Positions 53,280-61,873 of a stretch of DNA of 64,000 nt are shown one piece after another. The notes below the pieces were generated by a model. It searched no databases, had not been told where the DNA came from, and saw nothing but the letters and a program-made list of their open reading frames with translations. This DNA is from Phycisphaerae bacterium RAS2 (GTDB lineage: Bacteria; Planctomycetota; Phycisphaerae; UBA1845; UTPLA1): contig CP036352.1 in assembly GCA_007753915.1 (NCBI GenBank), positions 124,001 through 188,000 of the forward strand. Direction: 5' to 3'. A program made the position numbers and the translations under genes. Position 1 is the stretch's first letter; every line of letters begins with the position of its first letter.

Positions 53280-55823
53280 CTACTGCGCCGACGCCAGCGA
53301 AAGCGTCTTGCGCAGGAACCACTGACACCCAGACGACAACGGCTCGTAATACAACACCACCAGCAGCGCGACGGCCGCCGTCCCCGCCGCCAGCACCACG
53401 TACGAACGAATCCGGCCCGACTGCGGCCGGCGAATGTGCATGCCGATGTCCAGCATCGCCTCGGCCAATTCGTTGGCGATGCGATCGAGCAGGCCCCAGT
53501 CGGTCTTCTTCACGGGCATGTCGAGCTGTCGACCCATGAACACGCCGAGCAGGCGCGTCACGCCGGCGGAGAGATTCACCAGCCCGTCGACGATGTACTT
53601 GTCGATCGCGCTGCAGACCTGTCCGAAGACCACCGTGCCGCCGACCAGCACGGCGTCGTACACATGATCGAAGTAAAGTTTGTTATCCAGTGCCTTGTGA
53701 ATCGCGCTCAATGGCCAGATGCGCTTCAATCCGGCGGCGATCTCCAGCCCGCGCAGGTACAGAAACGCCGCCAGACCCATGCCGATCAGCCACGACCAGC
53801 CGACAATCTTTGCCAGGGCCGCATGCGGATCGCGCCCCGGCATGTGGGTCAGCGTCAGCATCGAGCCGCCCGCGTGATGCGCCTCGCCGTCGACCGCGAC
53901 GATCATCGAGCTGTCGGTCGCGATGGCGGCCGCCTCGGCCAGCATCGGGCGGAAGGTGCCGAGCATGTTGTAGCTGCAGAAGACTGTCCCGACGGCCAGC
54001 ACGGCCAGCGGAATCCACATCATCGGCGACTCGTGCGCGTGATCGTACACATGATGATCGCGCGGCTTGCCGCAGAACGTCAGCCACCAGACACGCATCA
54101 TGTAGAACGGCGTAATGTAGGCGATGATGATCGGCAGCCAGAACATCCACGTCGGCAGATTGGGCAGACGCTGGGCAATGGCGAGCTTCGCCGGCGTGCC
54201 GGTGGCGTGATCGCCGTGAGCGTCGGCACCGTGGCCGGTCTCCGTGTGGCCGGCAGATTGCGCACCATGCTGGCCGGTTTCGTCGGTAAGCGGCAAGGCT
54301 TGAGACGTGAGGCTTGCGGCTTGAGAAAGGGGACTGGAAGCCGGTCCAACGGAGTGCGCGCGAGAATAAGCGGCAGCTACTTCGCCATTCGCTATTCTTA
54401 ATTCTTCATTCGGCGACGCCGCTGCATGTTCCCCTGCGTCATCCGCCGCCGCGTCGGTCTTGCCCCATGCCGGGAAATTAAACGCCCGTTCGTACGCAAC
54501 GGCGAGAATCTCGTCCTTGCTGAAGTAGCCGCCGAGGCCGAGCTTGAAGTGATCCGGCCCGAAGGCGACGCCAGGCAATCCGAAACCGGCAATCGCCAGC
54601 ACGCCGATGAAGAACGTCCAGCAGGTGACGGGCATCTTCTTCCGCAGGCCGCCCATCTTGGTGATGTCCTGCTCGTGGTGACAGCCTTCGATGACCTGAC
54701 CGCTTCCGAGGAAGAGCATGGCCTTGAAGAAGGCATGCGTCATCAGATGAAACAGCGCCGCCACCCATGCACCGACGCCCAGGCCGAAGATCATGTAGCC
54801 CAGCTGGCTAAGCGTGGAGTACGCCAGCACCTTCTTGATGTCCGTCTGCACGATGGCGATCAGCGCGGTGATGGTCAGCGTGATGCAGCCGATCACGGCG
54901 ATGAACATCTGCGCCTCGGGCGTGAGCAATCGGAACACGCGGGCGACAAGATACACACCGGCCGCGACCATGGTCGCAGCGTGGATCAGCGCGCTCACCG
55001 GCGTCGGGCCGGCCATGGCATCGGGCAGCCACACATGCAGCGGGAACTGGGCGCTCTTGCCCATCGCGCCGCAGAAGAGGCCGATGCCCATGATCGTGGC
55101 GAGGCTCAAGCCCCACAGGTTGAATGACTCGGCAAAGATGCCGGACTTTGCGTGAAACTGCTGGGCGATGGAGGCAGCGGCCGCGTCAATGTCGAACGTG
55201 CCGGTGTAGATGACCACCAGCGCGAGGCCGAGGATGAAGCCGAAGTCGCCGACGCGGTTGGTAATGAACGCCTTCATGGCGGCGTTTGAGGCGTACTTCC
55301 GCTCGAAGTAGAAGCCGATGAGCAGATACGAGCAGAGGCCGACGAGTTCCCAGAAGATGAACAGGAACAGCAGGCTGCTGCTGATGACCAGACCGAGCAT
55401 CGAGAAGCAGAAGAGCGAAAGGTACGCGAAGAAGCGGTGATACTTGCTGACGCCGTCGACCTCGTCGCTGTGGCCGGCCATGTAGCCGATGCTGAAAAAA
55501 TGAATCCAGAAGGCGATGAAGGTGACCATGAAGTACATGATCACGGTGAGGCTGTCGAGCTTGACGCCGACGGTGATAGGGATGTCGCCGATGCGGCCCC
55601 AGTCGTAGCGGTAGGCGCTTTCGGCGAGGGTCGCGCGTGTGGCAGCGTCGACGCCGAGCCAGCCGGCGAGGACGTAGATGCCCATGCCGGCCGAGAAGCC
55701 GATGGCGGCGAGCGCCACCCACGACGCTTTCGGCTTGCCCAGCCGCGGCCCCCAGAACGCGAGGATGCCGAAGCTGATCAGCGGGATGACGACGCCCAGA
55801 GCCAGTGCTGTCTGATATTGCAT
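53280..55823 (-). CDS. nuoL: NADH-quinone oxidoreductase subunit L with a loop insertion
   Basis: NuoL is the distal antiporter-like subunit with the long lateral helix. Core motifs are present: FIFWELVGLCSYLLIGFYFER, SAQFPLHVWLPDAMAGPTPVSALIHAATMVAAGVYL and ALIAIVQTDIKKVLAYSTLSQLGYM. The protein has 847 residues, well above the usual 610-680. Most of the excess is a low-complexity segment of about 105 residues (about 448-555) between the AYERAFNFP and WMFWLPIIIAYITPFYMMRVWW regions. It includes NEELRIANGEVAAAY and a His/Gly-rich run, and reads like spacer DNA that has become coding. The lateral-helix C-terminal part is retained. Confidence 0.95.
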   Translation of the reverse strand: MQYQTALALGVVIPLISFGILAFWGPRLGKPKASWVALAAIGFSAGMGIYVLAGWLGVDAATRATLAESAYRYDWGRIGDIPITVGVKLDSLTVIMYFMVTFIAFWIHFFSIGYMAGHSDEVDGVSKYHRFFAYLSLFCFSMLGLVISSSLLFLFIFWELVGLCSYLLIGFYFERKYASNAAMKAFITNRVGDFGFILGLALVVIYTGTFDIDAAAASIAQQFHAKSGIFAESFNLWGLSLATIMGIGLFCGAMGKSAQFPLHVWLPDAMAGPTPVSALIHAATMVAAGVYLVARVFRLLTPEAQMFIAVIGCITLTITALIAIVQTDIKKVLAYSTLSQLGYMIFGLGVGAWVAALFHLMTHAFFKAMLFLGSGQVIEGCHHEQDITKMGGLRKKMPVTCWTFFIGVLAIAGFGLPGVAFGPDHFKLGLGGYFSKDEILAVAYERAFNFPAWGKTDAAADDAGEHAAASPNEELRIANGEVAAAYSRAHSVGPASSPLSQAASLTSQALPLTDETGQHGAQSAGHTETGHGADAHGDHATGTPAKLAIAQRLPNLPTWMFWLPIIIAYITPFYMMRVWWLTFCGKPRDHHVYDHAHESPMMWIPLAVLAVGTVFCSYNMLGTFRPMLAEAAAIATDSSMIVAVDGEAHHAGGSMLTLTHMPGRDPHAALAKIVGWSWLIGMGLAAFLYLRGLEIAAGLKRIWPLSAIHKALDNKLYFDHVYDAVLVGGTVVFGQVCSAIDKYIVDGLVNLSAGVTRLLGVFMGRQLDMPVKKTDWGLLDRIANELAEAMLDIGMHIRRPQSGRIRSYVVLAAGTAAVALLVVLYYEPLSSGCQWFLRKTLSLASAQ

Positions 55824-55826
55824 GTA

Positions 55827-55926
55827 CGGTTGTCAGTTAACAGTGGTCAATGTTCAGTGACCAGTGGTTAGTTGCCAGTGGTCAGTACGTCGTTCGTAGT
55901 TCGTAGGGTGCGTCCTCGACGCACCA
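55827..55926. repeat. nuoK-nuoL spacer made of short repeats
   Basis: The spacer contains five imperfect copies of a CAGT(T/G)GTCA-like unit (about 55830-55886, for example CAGTGGTCAATGTTCAGTGA and CCAGTGGTTAGTTGCCAGTG), then GTTCGTAGTTCGTAG, and then the 20-bp palindrome identical to 15088-15107. A related string, CAGTGAGCAGTAGTCAGTAA, follows flgG near 17240. Confidence 0.6.
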
Positions 55927-55930
55927 CTTT

Positions 55931-56242
55931 TCAATGCTTCAGCTCGTCGCCGCGATCGACGTCGATCGTGGCCAGGCGGTTGTAGAAGTTCATGAAGATG
56001 GCGATGCCGATCGCCGCCTCCGCCGCCGCCAGCAGGATGACAAACACAGCGAAGATGTGCCCGTCGCCCGCGCCGGTCTGATATTTCGAAAACGCAACGA
56101 AGTTGATGTTCGCCGCGTTGAGCACCAGCTCCACACCGATGAGAATCCCGATGGCGTTGCGCTTCGTGGTCATGCACAGCACGCCCAGCGAGAAGATCAA
56201 CGCCGAGAGGACGAGATAGTGATTCAGTCCGATCGCCAGCAT
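55931..56242 (-). CDS. nuoK: NADH-quinone oxidoreductase subunit K
   Basis: The 103-residue protein with three membrane helices matches NuoK: LNHYLVLSALIFSLGVLCMTT, IGILIGVELVLNAANINFVAF with the conserved Glu of the proton path, and GHIFAVFVILLAAAEAAIGIAIFMNFYN with the second Glu. It begins one nt after the nuoJ stop. Confidence 0.97.
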   Translation of the reverse strand: MLAIGLNHYLVLSALIFSLGVLCMTTKRNAIGILIGVELVLNAANINFVAFSKYQTGAGDGHIFAVFVILLAAAEAAIGIAIFMNFYNRLATIDVDRGDELKH

Positions 56243-56734
56243 TTACTTCTCCGGCCTCGCCATGTACGCCGCGCCGATCATCACCACCAGCAGCAGCACG
56301 CTCGCCGCCTCAAATGGCACGAGGTAATCCGTCAGCAACATGCGGCCCACGTCGGCCACGTGCGGCGACGCGGTCAACTCGCCGCTCGGCTTCGACCAGT
56401 CGGCTCGGTTCATCAGCGTGATCAAGCCCGTTGCCAGCAGCGCCGCGACGAAGACCGACCCGACCACCTGCCCGCGCGTCGGCGTGAGTTTCGCGTACGG
56501 GCTCTTGCTGGTCAGCATGACCCCGAACACGATCAGAATCAGCGTGCCGCCGGCGTACACAATCAACTGAATCGCCGCCAGCAGATTCGCATTCAACAGG
56601 AAATACAAACCCGCCACGCCGCCCAGTGTGCCCAGCAGGCACACGGCCGTGCGCACGATGTTCTTCGACAAGGCCGCGCCGACGGCGCTGCCGAGTGAGA
56701 CGCCTGCGAACAAGTAGAAGGCCAGTGTTTCCAT
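56243..56734 (-). CDS. nuoJ: NADH-quinone oxidoreductase subunit J
   Basis: NuoJ (163 residues) is a small membrane subunit at the hinge of the complex I membrane arm. It has five helices, with the conserved GLYFLLNANLLAAIQLIVYAGGTLILIVFGVML segment, including the Tyr-Ala-Gly-Gly motif. It follows nuoH after a 31-nt spacer that holds the palindrome GATCGC-CCGC-GCGATC. Confidence 0.96.
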   Translation of the reverse strand: METLAFYLFAGVSLGSAVGAALSKNIVRTAVCLLGTLGGVAGLYFLLNANLLAAIQLIVYAGGTLILIVFGVMLTSKSPYAKLTPTRGQVVGSVFVAALLATGLITLMNRADWSKPSGELTASPHVADVGRMLLTDYLVPFEAASVLLLVVMIGAAYMARPEK

Positions 56735-56765
56735 TCGTTGTTTCGATCGCCCGCGCGATCAGCGG

Positions 56766-58619
56766 CTATGACCCCGGCAGGTGGTCGATCACCAGGCTGC
56801 CCGGCAGTCGCTTGCGATTCACCCAGCCGTACCACGCGATGCACAGCATCGACAGCATGACGGCAACGCCAATTGCCACGAGCGTCCAATGCGACGCCTT
56901 GTCCACCGCCAGCATCCACGGCGCCTTGAGGTGATGCACGCCGAGGATCCAAAGCGTGTTGCCCAGCAGCACGATCATTGTCAGCGGCAACAGCACCTGC
57001 ACACAGGCGTACAACACCTGGTCAATTCGAATGCGCGGCAGCGTCCACCGAATCCACAACTGCACGTAGTACAGGAACGCCGACTTGAGGATGAACAGGA
57101 TCGGCCCCTCCTTCAGGAACATGCCGTTGATCACCCGCGCGGGAATGTCCAGATACCACTCGCCGCCGGTCGGCAGCGCCCAGCTCGCGGGAAACGGCGA
57201 CTTCCACCCGCCGAGGAACAGGATCACCGCGAGGCCCGACACGACAAACATCGCCGCGTATTCACCGAAGAAGAACAACGACCAGCGGAAGCCCGAATAC
57301 TCGGTGTGGAAACCCGCCACCAGTTCCGACTCGCTCTCGGGCAGGTCGAACGGCGCCCGCTTGCAGCTTGCCAGCGAGCCGATGTAGTAGGTGAAGAAGG
57401 CAACGAACGCGAACGGATTGGCGAAGATGAACCAAGTCCAGAAGCCGCCCGCTTGTTGATCGGCGATGGCTGTCAGTTGCAGCGTGCCGGCGAGCATAAC
57501 GGGAATCAGCAGGCTCATGCCCATCGGGATTTCGTACGAGACCATCTGACAGGCCTCGCGCATCGCGCCGTACACGCTCCATTTGTTGTTGCTGGCCCAG
57601 CCAGCGAGGATCACGCCGACGACTTCGATCCCCAGCATCGCGAGGATGAACAGCAGCGCCACGTCCAGATCGCGAAACACCCACGACCCGGCGAAAGGCA
57701 GCGCCACGAACGCGCAAACCGCCGGCACGAACGCGAGGTGCACCGCCATGCGGAACAACAGCGTGTCGCCCTCGGGCGGGATTGTGTCTTCCTTGAACAG
57801 CAGCTTGATGCCGTCTGCGGGGGATTGCGCCCAGCCGTGCCAGCCGCCGACACGCATCGGGCCGAGTCGGCTTTGAATGCGGCCGGCGATCTTCCGCTCC
57901 CACCAGATGCCGAAAACCGGCACGATGTTGATGAAGCCGATGATCGCGCTCAAGGCGATTACGTCGCGCACGAGGTCAAACTGCAACGGCCACAGGGCGT
58001 ATGCGAGGATGACCGGAAACTGCGGAATCGTTGCCGACAGTGCATCGTAAATCTCGCGCACCGTGAGCTGCGCGGTTGTGATCCAAAGCGGCGTGGTGAA
58101 CTCGTTGCTCCCCGCGGCCCCGGCCAGCATTCCTTTGATGAGATCGAACACAATCGAATGCAGCCAGACGACAAGGCAGGCCCCGACCACGCCACCGCAG
58201 AAGATGGTGAAGGCGACGTACGGCCCCTTGAGAATTCGCCCGATGATGCGGTACGACGCGATGGCCAGCGATCCGCCGCACAGGGCAAAGAACCCGACAA
58301 TCGGCCCGATGGCCAGCAGCAATGCGGGGAGTATCTTCCAGTCGGTGATCTGGTTCGGCTGGCCAAGACCGAAGCCGGCGTACGATCCCACGCCGATCAC
58401 CAGAGACGCGATGCCCGCAGCGCCAAGCAGACCGATGGCCTTGCGGCGATAGCCGGAAAGGGTTGCAGGGCTTTTTTCCGCCCACGGTATCGTGTAGGTG
58501 CTCAAACCCGGCTCTCCCACTGCCGACGGCCGCCCGCGTGCGGCCCCAATCGCGCCAAGAACAAGGTTTATAGCAGGAAAAAGAGCGGTTGCAAGCCGGG
58601 AAGGGACTGCCGACTTCAT
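56766..58619 (-). CDS. nuoH: NADH-quinone oxidoreductase subunit H with a membrane N-terminal extension
   Basis: NuoH forms the quinone-entry channel of complex I. The recognisable core begins near residue 225 (FINIVPVFGIWWERKIAGRIQSRLGPMRVG). It continues with QSPADGIKLLFKEDTIPPEGD, MREACQMVSYEIPMGMSLL and RAPFDLPESESELVAGFHTEYSGFRWSLFFFGEYAAM, all standard. The protein has 617 residues, against about 330-430 in most bacteria. The extra N-terminal 205 residues carry about three to four membrane helices (KAIGLLGAAGIASLVIGVG, ILPALLLAIGPIVGFFALC, YVAFTIFCGGVVGACLVVWL) and a soluble segment. Confidence 0.95.
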   Translation of the reverse strand: MKSAVPSRLATALFPAINLVLGAIGAARGRPSAVGEPGLSTYTIPWAEKSPATLSGYRRKAIGLLGAAGIASLVIGVGSYAGFGLGQPNQITDWKILPALLLAIGPIVGFFALCGGSLAIASYRIIGRILKGPYVAFTIFCGGVVGACLVVWLHSIVFDLIKGMLAGAAGSNEFTTPLWITTAQLTVREIYDALSATIPQFPVILAYALWPLQFDLVRDVIALSAIIGFINIVPVFGIWWERKIAGRIQSRLGPMRVGGWHGWAQSPADGIKLLFKEDTIPPEGDTLLFRMAVHLAFVPAVCAFVALPFAGSWVFRDLDVALLFILAMLGIEVVGVILAGWASNNKWSVYGAMREACQMVSYEIPMGMSLLIPVMLAGTLQLTAIADQQAGGFWTWFIFANPFAFVAFFTYYIGSLASCKRAPFDLPESESELVAGFHTEYSGFRWSLFFFGEYAAMFVVSGLAVILFLGGWKSPFPASWALPTGGEWYLDIPARVINGMFLKEGPILFILKSAFLYYVQLWIRWTLPRIRIDQVLYACVQVLLPLTMIVLLGNTLWILGVHHLKAPWMLAVDKASHWTLVAIGVAVMLSMLCIAWYGWVNRKRLPGSLVIDHLPGS

Positions 58620-58676
58620 CGCCAGATTGCTCGCGCAATCGACTCCTTCAGCGACGTTGACAATTGCCCGTTGCCC

Positions 58677-59867
58677 CTACCGATCCACCTCGCCCATGAC
58701 CACGTCGATGCTGCCGATGATGGCCGCGACGTCGGCGAGCAGGCAGTTCGTGCAGGCCTGGCTGGTGATTGAGAGATTGCAGAAGCTCGGGCCGCGGGCC
58801 TTCACCCGTGCGGGGATGGCGCTGCCGTTGCCCTGCACGAAGAAGCCCAGTTGCCCGCGCGGGTTCTCAAGTTCGTAATAGATTTCATCCGCCGGCAGTT
58901 TGACCGTCTTGCCCTTCTTGTCCAGCACGTCGCCCTCGGTGCCGCGCAGCTTCTCAAACGCCTGCCGCAGGATGCGCACCGATTGCTTCATCTCAAGGAT
59001 GCGTACGAAGTAACGGTCCCAGCAGTCGCCGATCTGGCCCTTGGCCCCCTCGCCGATCGGCACGTCGAATTCGTACTCGTCGTAGCCGAGGTCCTTCTGA
59101 ACCTTGCGAAGATCCCATCGCACGCCGCTGGCACGCAGCGGCGGCCCCGTCAGCCCGAAAGCCAGTGCATCGGCCGCGCTGATGACACCGACATTCGCCG
59201 TGCGCTTGACGAAAATGTGGTTGTAGCTAAGCAGATTATTGTATTCGTCGATCTTCGGCTCGAAGTAATCGAGGAACTCCTCGGTGATGTCGATGAACCG
59301 GTCGGGCAGGTCCTGCGTGACGCCGCCGATGGTGATGTAGCTGTAGGTGAGCCGCGCACCGCAGGCCGACTCGAACAGGTCGAGGATCATTTCGCGTTCG
59401 CGGAAGGCGTACAGAAACGGCGTGAACGCGCCGATGTCCAGCCCATAGGTGCCCATCGACACCAGGTGCGACGCGATGCGGTTCAACTCGGCGAAGATGA
59501 CGCGGATGATCTGCGCCCGCTTGCTGATCTCCATGCCGGCCAGCTTTTCCACCGCGAGGGCAAACGCGAGGTTGTCGTTCATGCCCGCGAGATAGTCCAT
59601 GCGATCGGTGTACGGGATGTACTGATACGGCGCGACATTCTCGCCGATCTTCTCGGCGCAGCGATGGAGGTATCCAATGTGCGGCACGGCCTCCAGCACC
59701 ATCTCGCCGTCGGTGCGAAGCACGACGCGCAAGACGCCGTGCGTCGCCGGATGCTGCGGGCCCATGTTGACCAGCATTTCCTCGGTCTGAAAATCATTCG
59801 ACACGATCTGATCGCCCGTCAGATCGACGTTGATGTCCGGCCGTGCTTCGAGAATCATGTCCGCCAT
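58677..59867 (-). CDS. nuoD: NADH-quinone oxidoreductase subunit D
   Basis: NuoD (396 residues) is the 49-kDa subunit that lines the quinone-binding site with NuoB. Motifs include NMGPQHPATHGVLRVVLRTDGE with the quinone-site His, IGYLHRCAEKIGE, the GALTP-like GAFTPFLYAFREREMI segment, the GPPLRASGVRWDLRKVQ stretch and the C-terminal CNLSITSQACTNCLLADVAAIIGSIDVVMGEVDR. It is related to NiFe-hydrogenase large subunits but lacks their metal Cys pairs. A spacer of about 90 nt with two palindromes separates it from nuoC. Confidence 0.97.
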   Translation of the reverse strand: MADMILEARPDINVDLTGDQIVSNDFQTEEMLVNMGPQHPATHGVLRVVLRTDGEMVLEAVPHIGYLHRCAEKIGENVAPYQYIPYTDRMDYLAGMNDNLAFALAVEKLAGMEISKRAQIIRVIFAELNRIASHLVSMGTYGLDIGAFTPFLYAFREREMILDLFESACGARLTYSYITIGGVTQDLPDRFIDITEEFLDYFEPKIDEYNNLLSYNHIFVKRTANVGVISAADALAFGLTGPPLRASGVRWDLRKVQKDLGYDEYEFDVPIGEGAKGQIGDCWDRYFVRILEMKQSVRILRQAFEKLRGTEGDVLDKKGKTVKLPADEIYYELENPRGQLGFFVQGNGSAIPARVKARGPSFCNLSITSQACTNCLLADVAAIIGSIDVVMGEVDR

Positions 59868-59890
59868 TGCAATCTCACTTGCTCAATGAG

Positions 59891-59915
59891 CCGCGCGGGC
59901 TGAAGCCCGCGGCTC
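59891..59915. repeat. 25-bp palindromic repeat (family B), copy 3, inverted
   Basis: The exact reverse complement of 19330-19354, in the nuoC-nuoD spacer. A second palindrome, CCGATTGC-TT-GCGCAATCGG, follows at about 59927-59946. Confidence 0.8.
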
Positions 59916-59956
59916 GTTGATTCAACCGATTGCTTGCGCAATCGGCTCTTCAATTC

Positions 59957-60520
59957 CTAATGCACCGGCCGGGTCTGGCCATACTCTGTAACCGCCGGGA
60001 TGCCGTGATACTCCATCGGGAAGTTGTAATCCTTGCGCAGCGGGAAGCCCTCCCAATCGTCGGGGCAGAGAATGCGCCGCGGGTGCGGGCCGTCGCGGCC
60101 TTCCACGCTGTCAGGATGATTGTCAAACACGATGCCCATCAGGTCATACGCCTCGCGCTCGTGCCAGTCGGCCGCGGGCCAGATGTCTGCCACGCTGGGA
60201 ATGTGCGGATTGGCTCGCGGCACTTTCACTTTCACGGTGAATGCGTGCGGTCGCTTCCACGGTTCGCGCCCGTGGGTCTGGCCTGCGAGGGCGTCGAGGT
60301 CATACGTCGCGGCGAGCTGTTCGTCCTCAAGGTAATCCTGGCTGGTGATGCATCGCAGCATGTTGAAGCCCATGCGCGGGTCATCGCGCAGAAAACGGGC
60401 GATGTCATGCCACGCGGCGGCGTCCACTTCGACATGCGGCAGCGCGCCGGCGAAGTTCGCCCCGCGAATCTTCTCGCCGAAACGCTCCTTGAGAACGGCT
60501 CCGATCTCTTCGGGGGTCAT
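59957..60520 (-). CDS. nuoC: NADH-quinone oxidoreductase subunit C
   Basis: NuoC (30-kDa subunit) is a peripheral-arm protein. From the ATG at 60520 it has 187 residues. It has the family stretch [48 protein letters not shown] (the family signature WxEREAYD(L/M)xG) and [19 protein letters not shown] at the end. An ATG at 60538 would add six residues, but the GGGAAG Shine-Dalgarno lies between the two, which favours 60520. It is separate from NuoD, not fused. Confidence 0.96.
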   Translation of the reverse strand: MTPEEIGAVLKERFGEKIRGANFAGALPHVEVDAAAWHDIARFLRDDPRMGFNMLRCITSQDYLEDEQLAATYDLDALAGQTHGREPWKRPHAFTVKVKVPRANPHIPSVADIWPAADWHEREAYDLMGIVFDNHPDSVEGRDGPHPRRILCPDDWEGFPLRKDYNFPMEYHGIPAVTEYGQTRPVH

Positions 60521-60586
60521 TGGTATCTTCCCATTCAAAGAGCCGATCGCGCGTGCGATCGAATCCGATCAGTTCCGATTGACCTG

Positions 60587-60627
60587 TCAGAGCCGGGGCG
60601 TATCGCCCCGGTGCTCGTGAGCAACGC
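60587..60627. repeat. 41-bp nuo spacer repeat, copy 1
   Basis: TCAGAGCCGGGGCG, then TAT, then CGCCCCGGTG and CTCGTGAGCAACGC in the nuoB-nuoC spacer. The stem CCGGGGCG / CGCCCCGG has a 3-nt loop. A copy with two differences lies at 61767-61807. Confidence 0.75.
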
Positions 60628-60689
60628 ATCATGCCCTGGCGTCGCATCGAAATCTCCGACTCGAAATGAGCCGGCTTTGATATTCTGCT

Positions 60690-61223
60690 TCACGATGCTT
60701 CGACCAAACGGCTCGACCTGTCCTTCGCCTTCAGCCACGGGTCCTTGGCGATCGATGTGTTGCGAATCTTGTCCTGCAGGCGCATCAGGCCTTCCAGCAG
60801 CGCTTCGGGCCGCGGCGGGCAGCCCGGCACATACACATCCACCGGCACGACGAGGTCCACGCCCTTCACCACGTGGTAGCCGTGCTTGAAGTACGGGCCG
60901 CCGCCGATCGTGCATGCGCCCATCGCAATCACATACTTCGGCTCGGGCATCTGGTTATACAAACGTCGAACACGGCTGGCCATCTTGAACGTCACCGTGC
61001 CGGCCACGATCATCAGGTCGGCCTGCCGCGGCGTCGCGCGAAACGCGCCGGCCCCGAAGCGGTCGATGTCGAACCGGCTCGCGCCGACCGCCATCATCTC
61101 GATCGCGCAGCACGCCAGGCCGAACGTCATCGGCCACACGCTGCTGCTGCGGCCCCAGTTGATCGCCCAATCCAGCGACGTGACGATCATGCCCTCTTCG
61201 AATCTGTTTTCGATCCAGCTCAT
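60690..61223 (-). CDS. nuoB: NADH-quinone oxidoreductase subunit B
   Basis: NuoB (PSST; 177 residues) carries cluster N2, the last iron-sulfur cluster before quinone. The cluster Cys residues lie in [12 protein letters not shown] (adjacent CC), [14 protein letters not shown] and [19 protein letters not shown]. The C-terminal 30 residues are charged and variable. It starts 13 nt after nuoA. Confidence 0.97.
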   Translation of the reverse strand: MSWIENRFEEGMIVTSLDWAINWGRSSSVWPMTFGLACCAIEMMAVGASRFDIDRFGAGAFRATPRQADLMIVAGTVTFKMASRVRRLYNQMPEPKYVIAMGACTIGGGPYFKHGYHVVKGVDLVVPVDVYVPGCPPRPEALLEGLMRLQDKIRNTSIAKDPWLKAKDRSSRLVEAS

Positions 61224-61235
61224 GAATTCACCTGT

Positions 61236-61676
61236 CTAACTCCACTGCCGCGCCGCACGGTACAGCTCGTCACGCGGTGCGGTTTGCGGCCGCTCCTTCA
61301 TTCCCGTCGCCCGCACCCAGTCGAGGTAGCCGAATCGCCACAGGTACAGGAAGCCCACGACAATGACGCCGAAGAAGAAGAGCATGTCCCACAAGGCCGC
61401 GATGCCCGCTTCCTTGTAGACCACGGCCCACGGATAAAACAAAGCGATCTCAATGTCGAAAATCAGGAACACCAACGCGACGACATAAAATCGCAGGTCG
61501 AATTGCACCCAACTGCTGCCGATGGCTGGCTCGCCGCATTCGTACGGCGCACCCTTCTCCGGGTGCGGCAGACTCGTACGCACCAGCCGACCGATCGTCA
61601 GGCCGCCGAGCGAGATCGCCAGCCCGCCCACCACGAACAACAGCAGGCCGATGACAACGTCAATTCCATCCGCCAT
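61236..61676 (-). CDS. nuoA: NADH-quinone oxidoreductase subunit A
   Basis: NuoA (146 residues from the ATG at 61676) has three membrane helices and the conserved segment PYECGEPAIGSSWVQFDLRFYVVALVFLIFDIEIALFYPWAVV, with the Cys of the quinone-site loop and the acidic FDIE motif. An in-frame upstream ATG at 61715 would add 13 residues without a membrane start. Upstream is the 200-nt spacer with the 41-bp repeat. Confidence 0.97.
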   Translation of the reverse strand: MADGIDVVIGLLLFVVGGLAISLGGLTIGRLVRTSLPHPEKGAPYECGEPAIGSSWVQFDLRFYVVALVFLIFDIEIALFYPWAVVYKEAGIAALWDMLFFFGVIVVGFLYLWRFGYLDWVRATGMKERPQTAPRDELYRAARQWS

Positions 61677-61766
61677 GTATACCGAACTCCTCAAAGAGCC
61701 GATCGCACAAGTCACAGATCCGCCGTGGCGGGCGATCGGTTACGGTCGGTTTCGTTCAACCTTCCA

Positions 61767-61807
61767 TCAGAGCCGGGGCGTGTCGCCCCGGTGATCGTGA
61801 GCAACGC
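61767..61807. repeat. 41-bp nuo spacer repeat, copy 2
   Basis: In the nuoI-nuoA spacer. It matches 60587-60627 at 39 of 41 positions, and the hairpin loop reads TGT here in place of TAT. A further shared GAGCCGGCT follows both copies. Confidence 0.75.
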
Positions 61808-61873
61808 GTCGCTTCCATCGCAATCTTGCGAGTCGTTTGGAAATACCGGCTCGTTACGAGCCGGCTCCGTTGG

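Noticed and set aside
55827-55926. Possible CRISPR-like array
   Set aside because: Units are about 10-20 bp, imperfect, and have no spacers of constant length; no cas genes are nearby.
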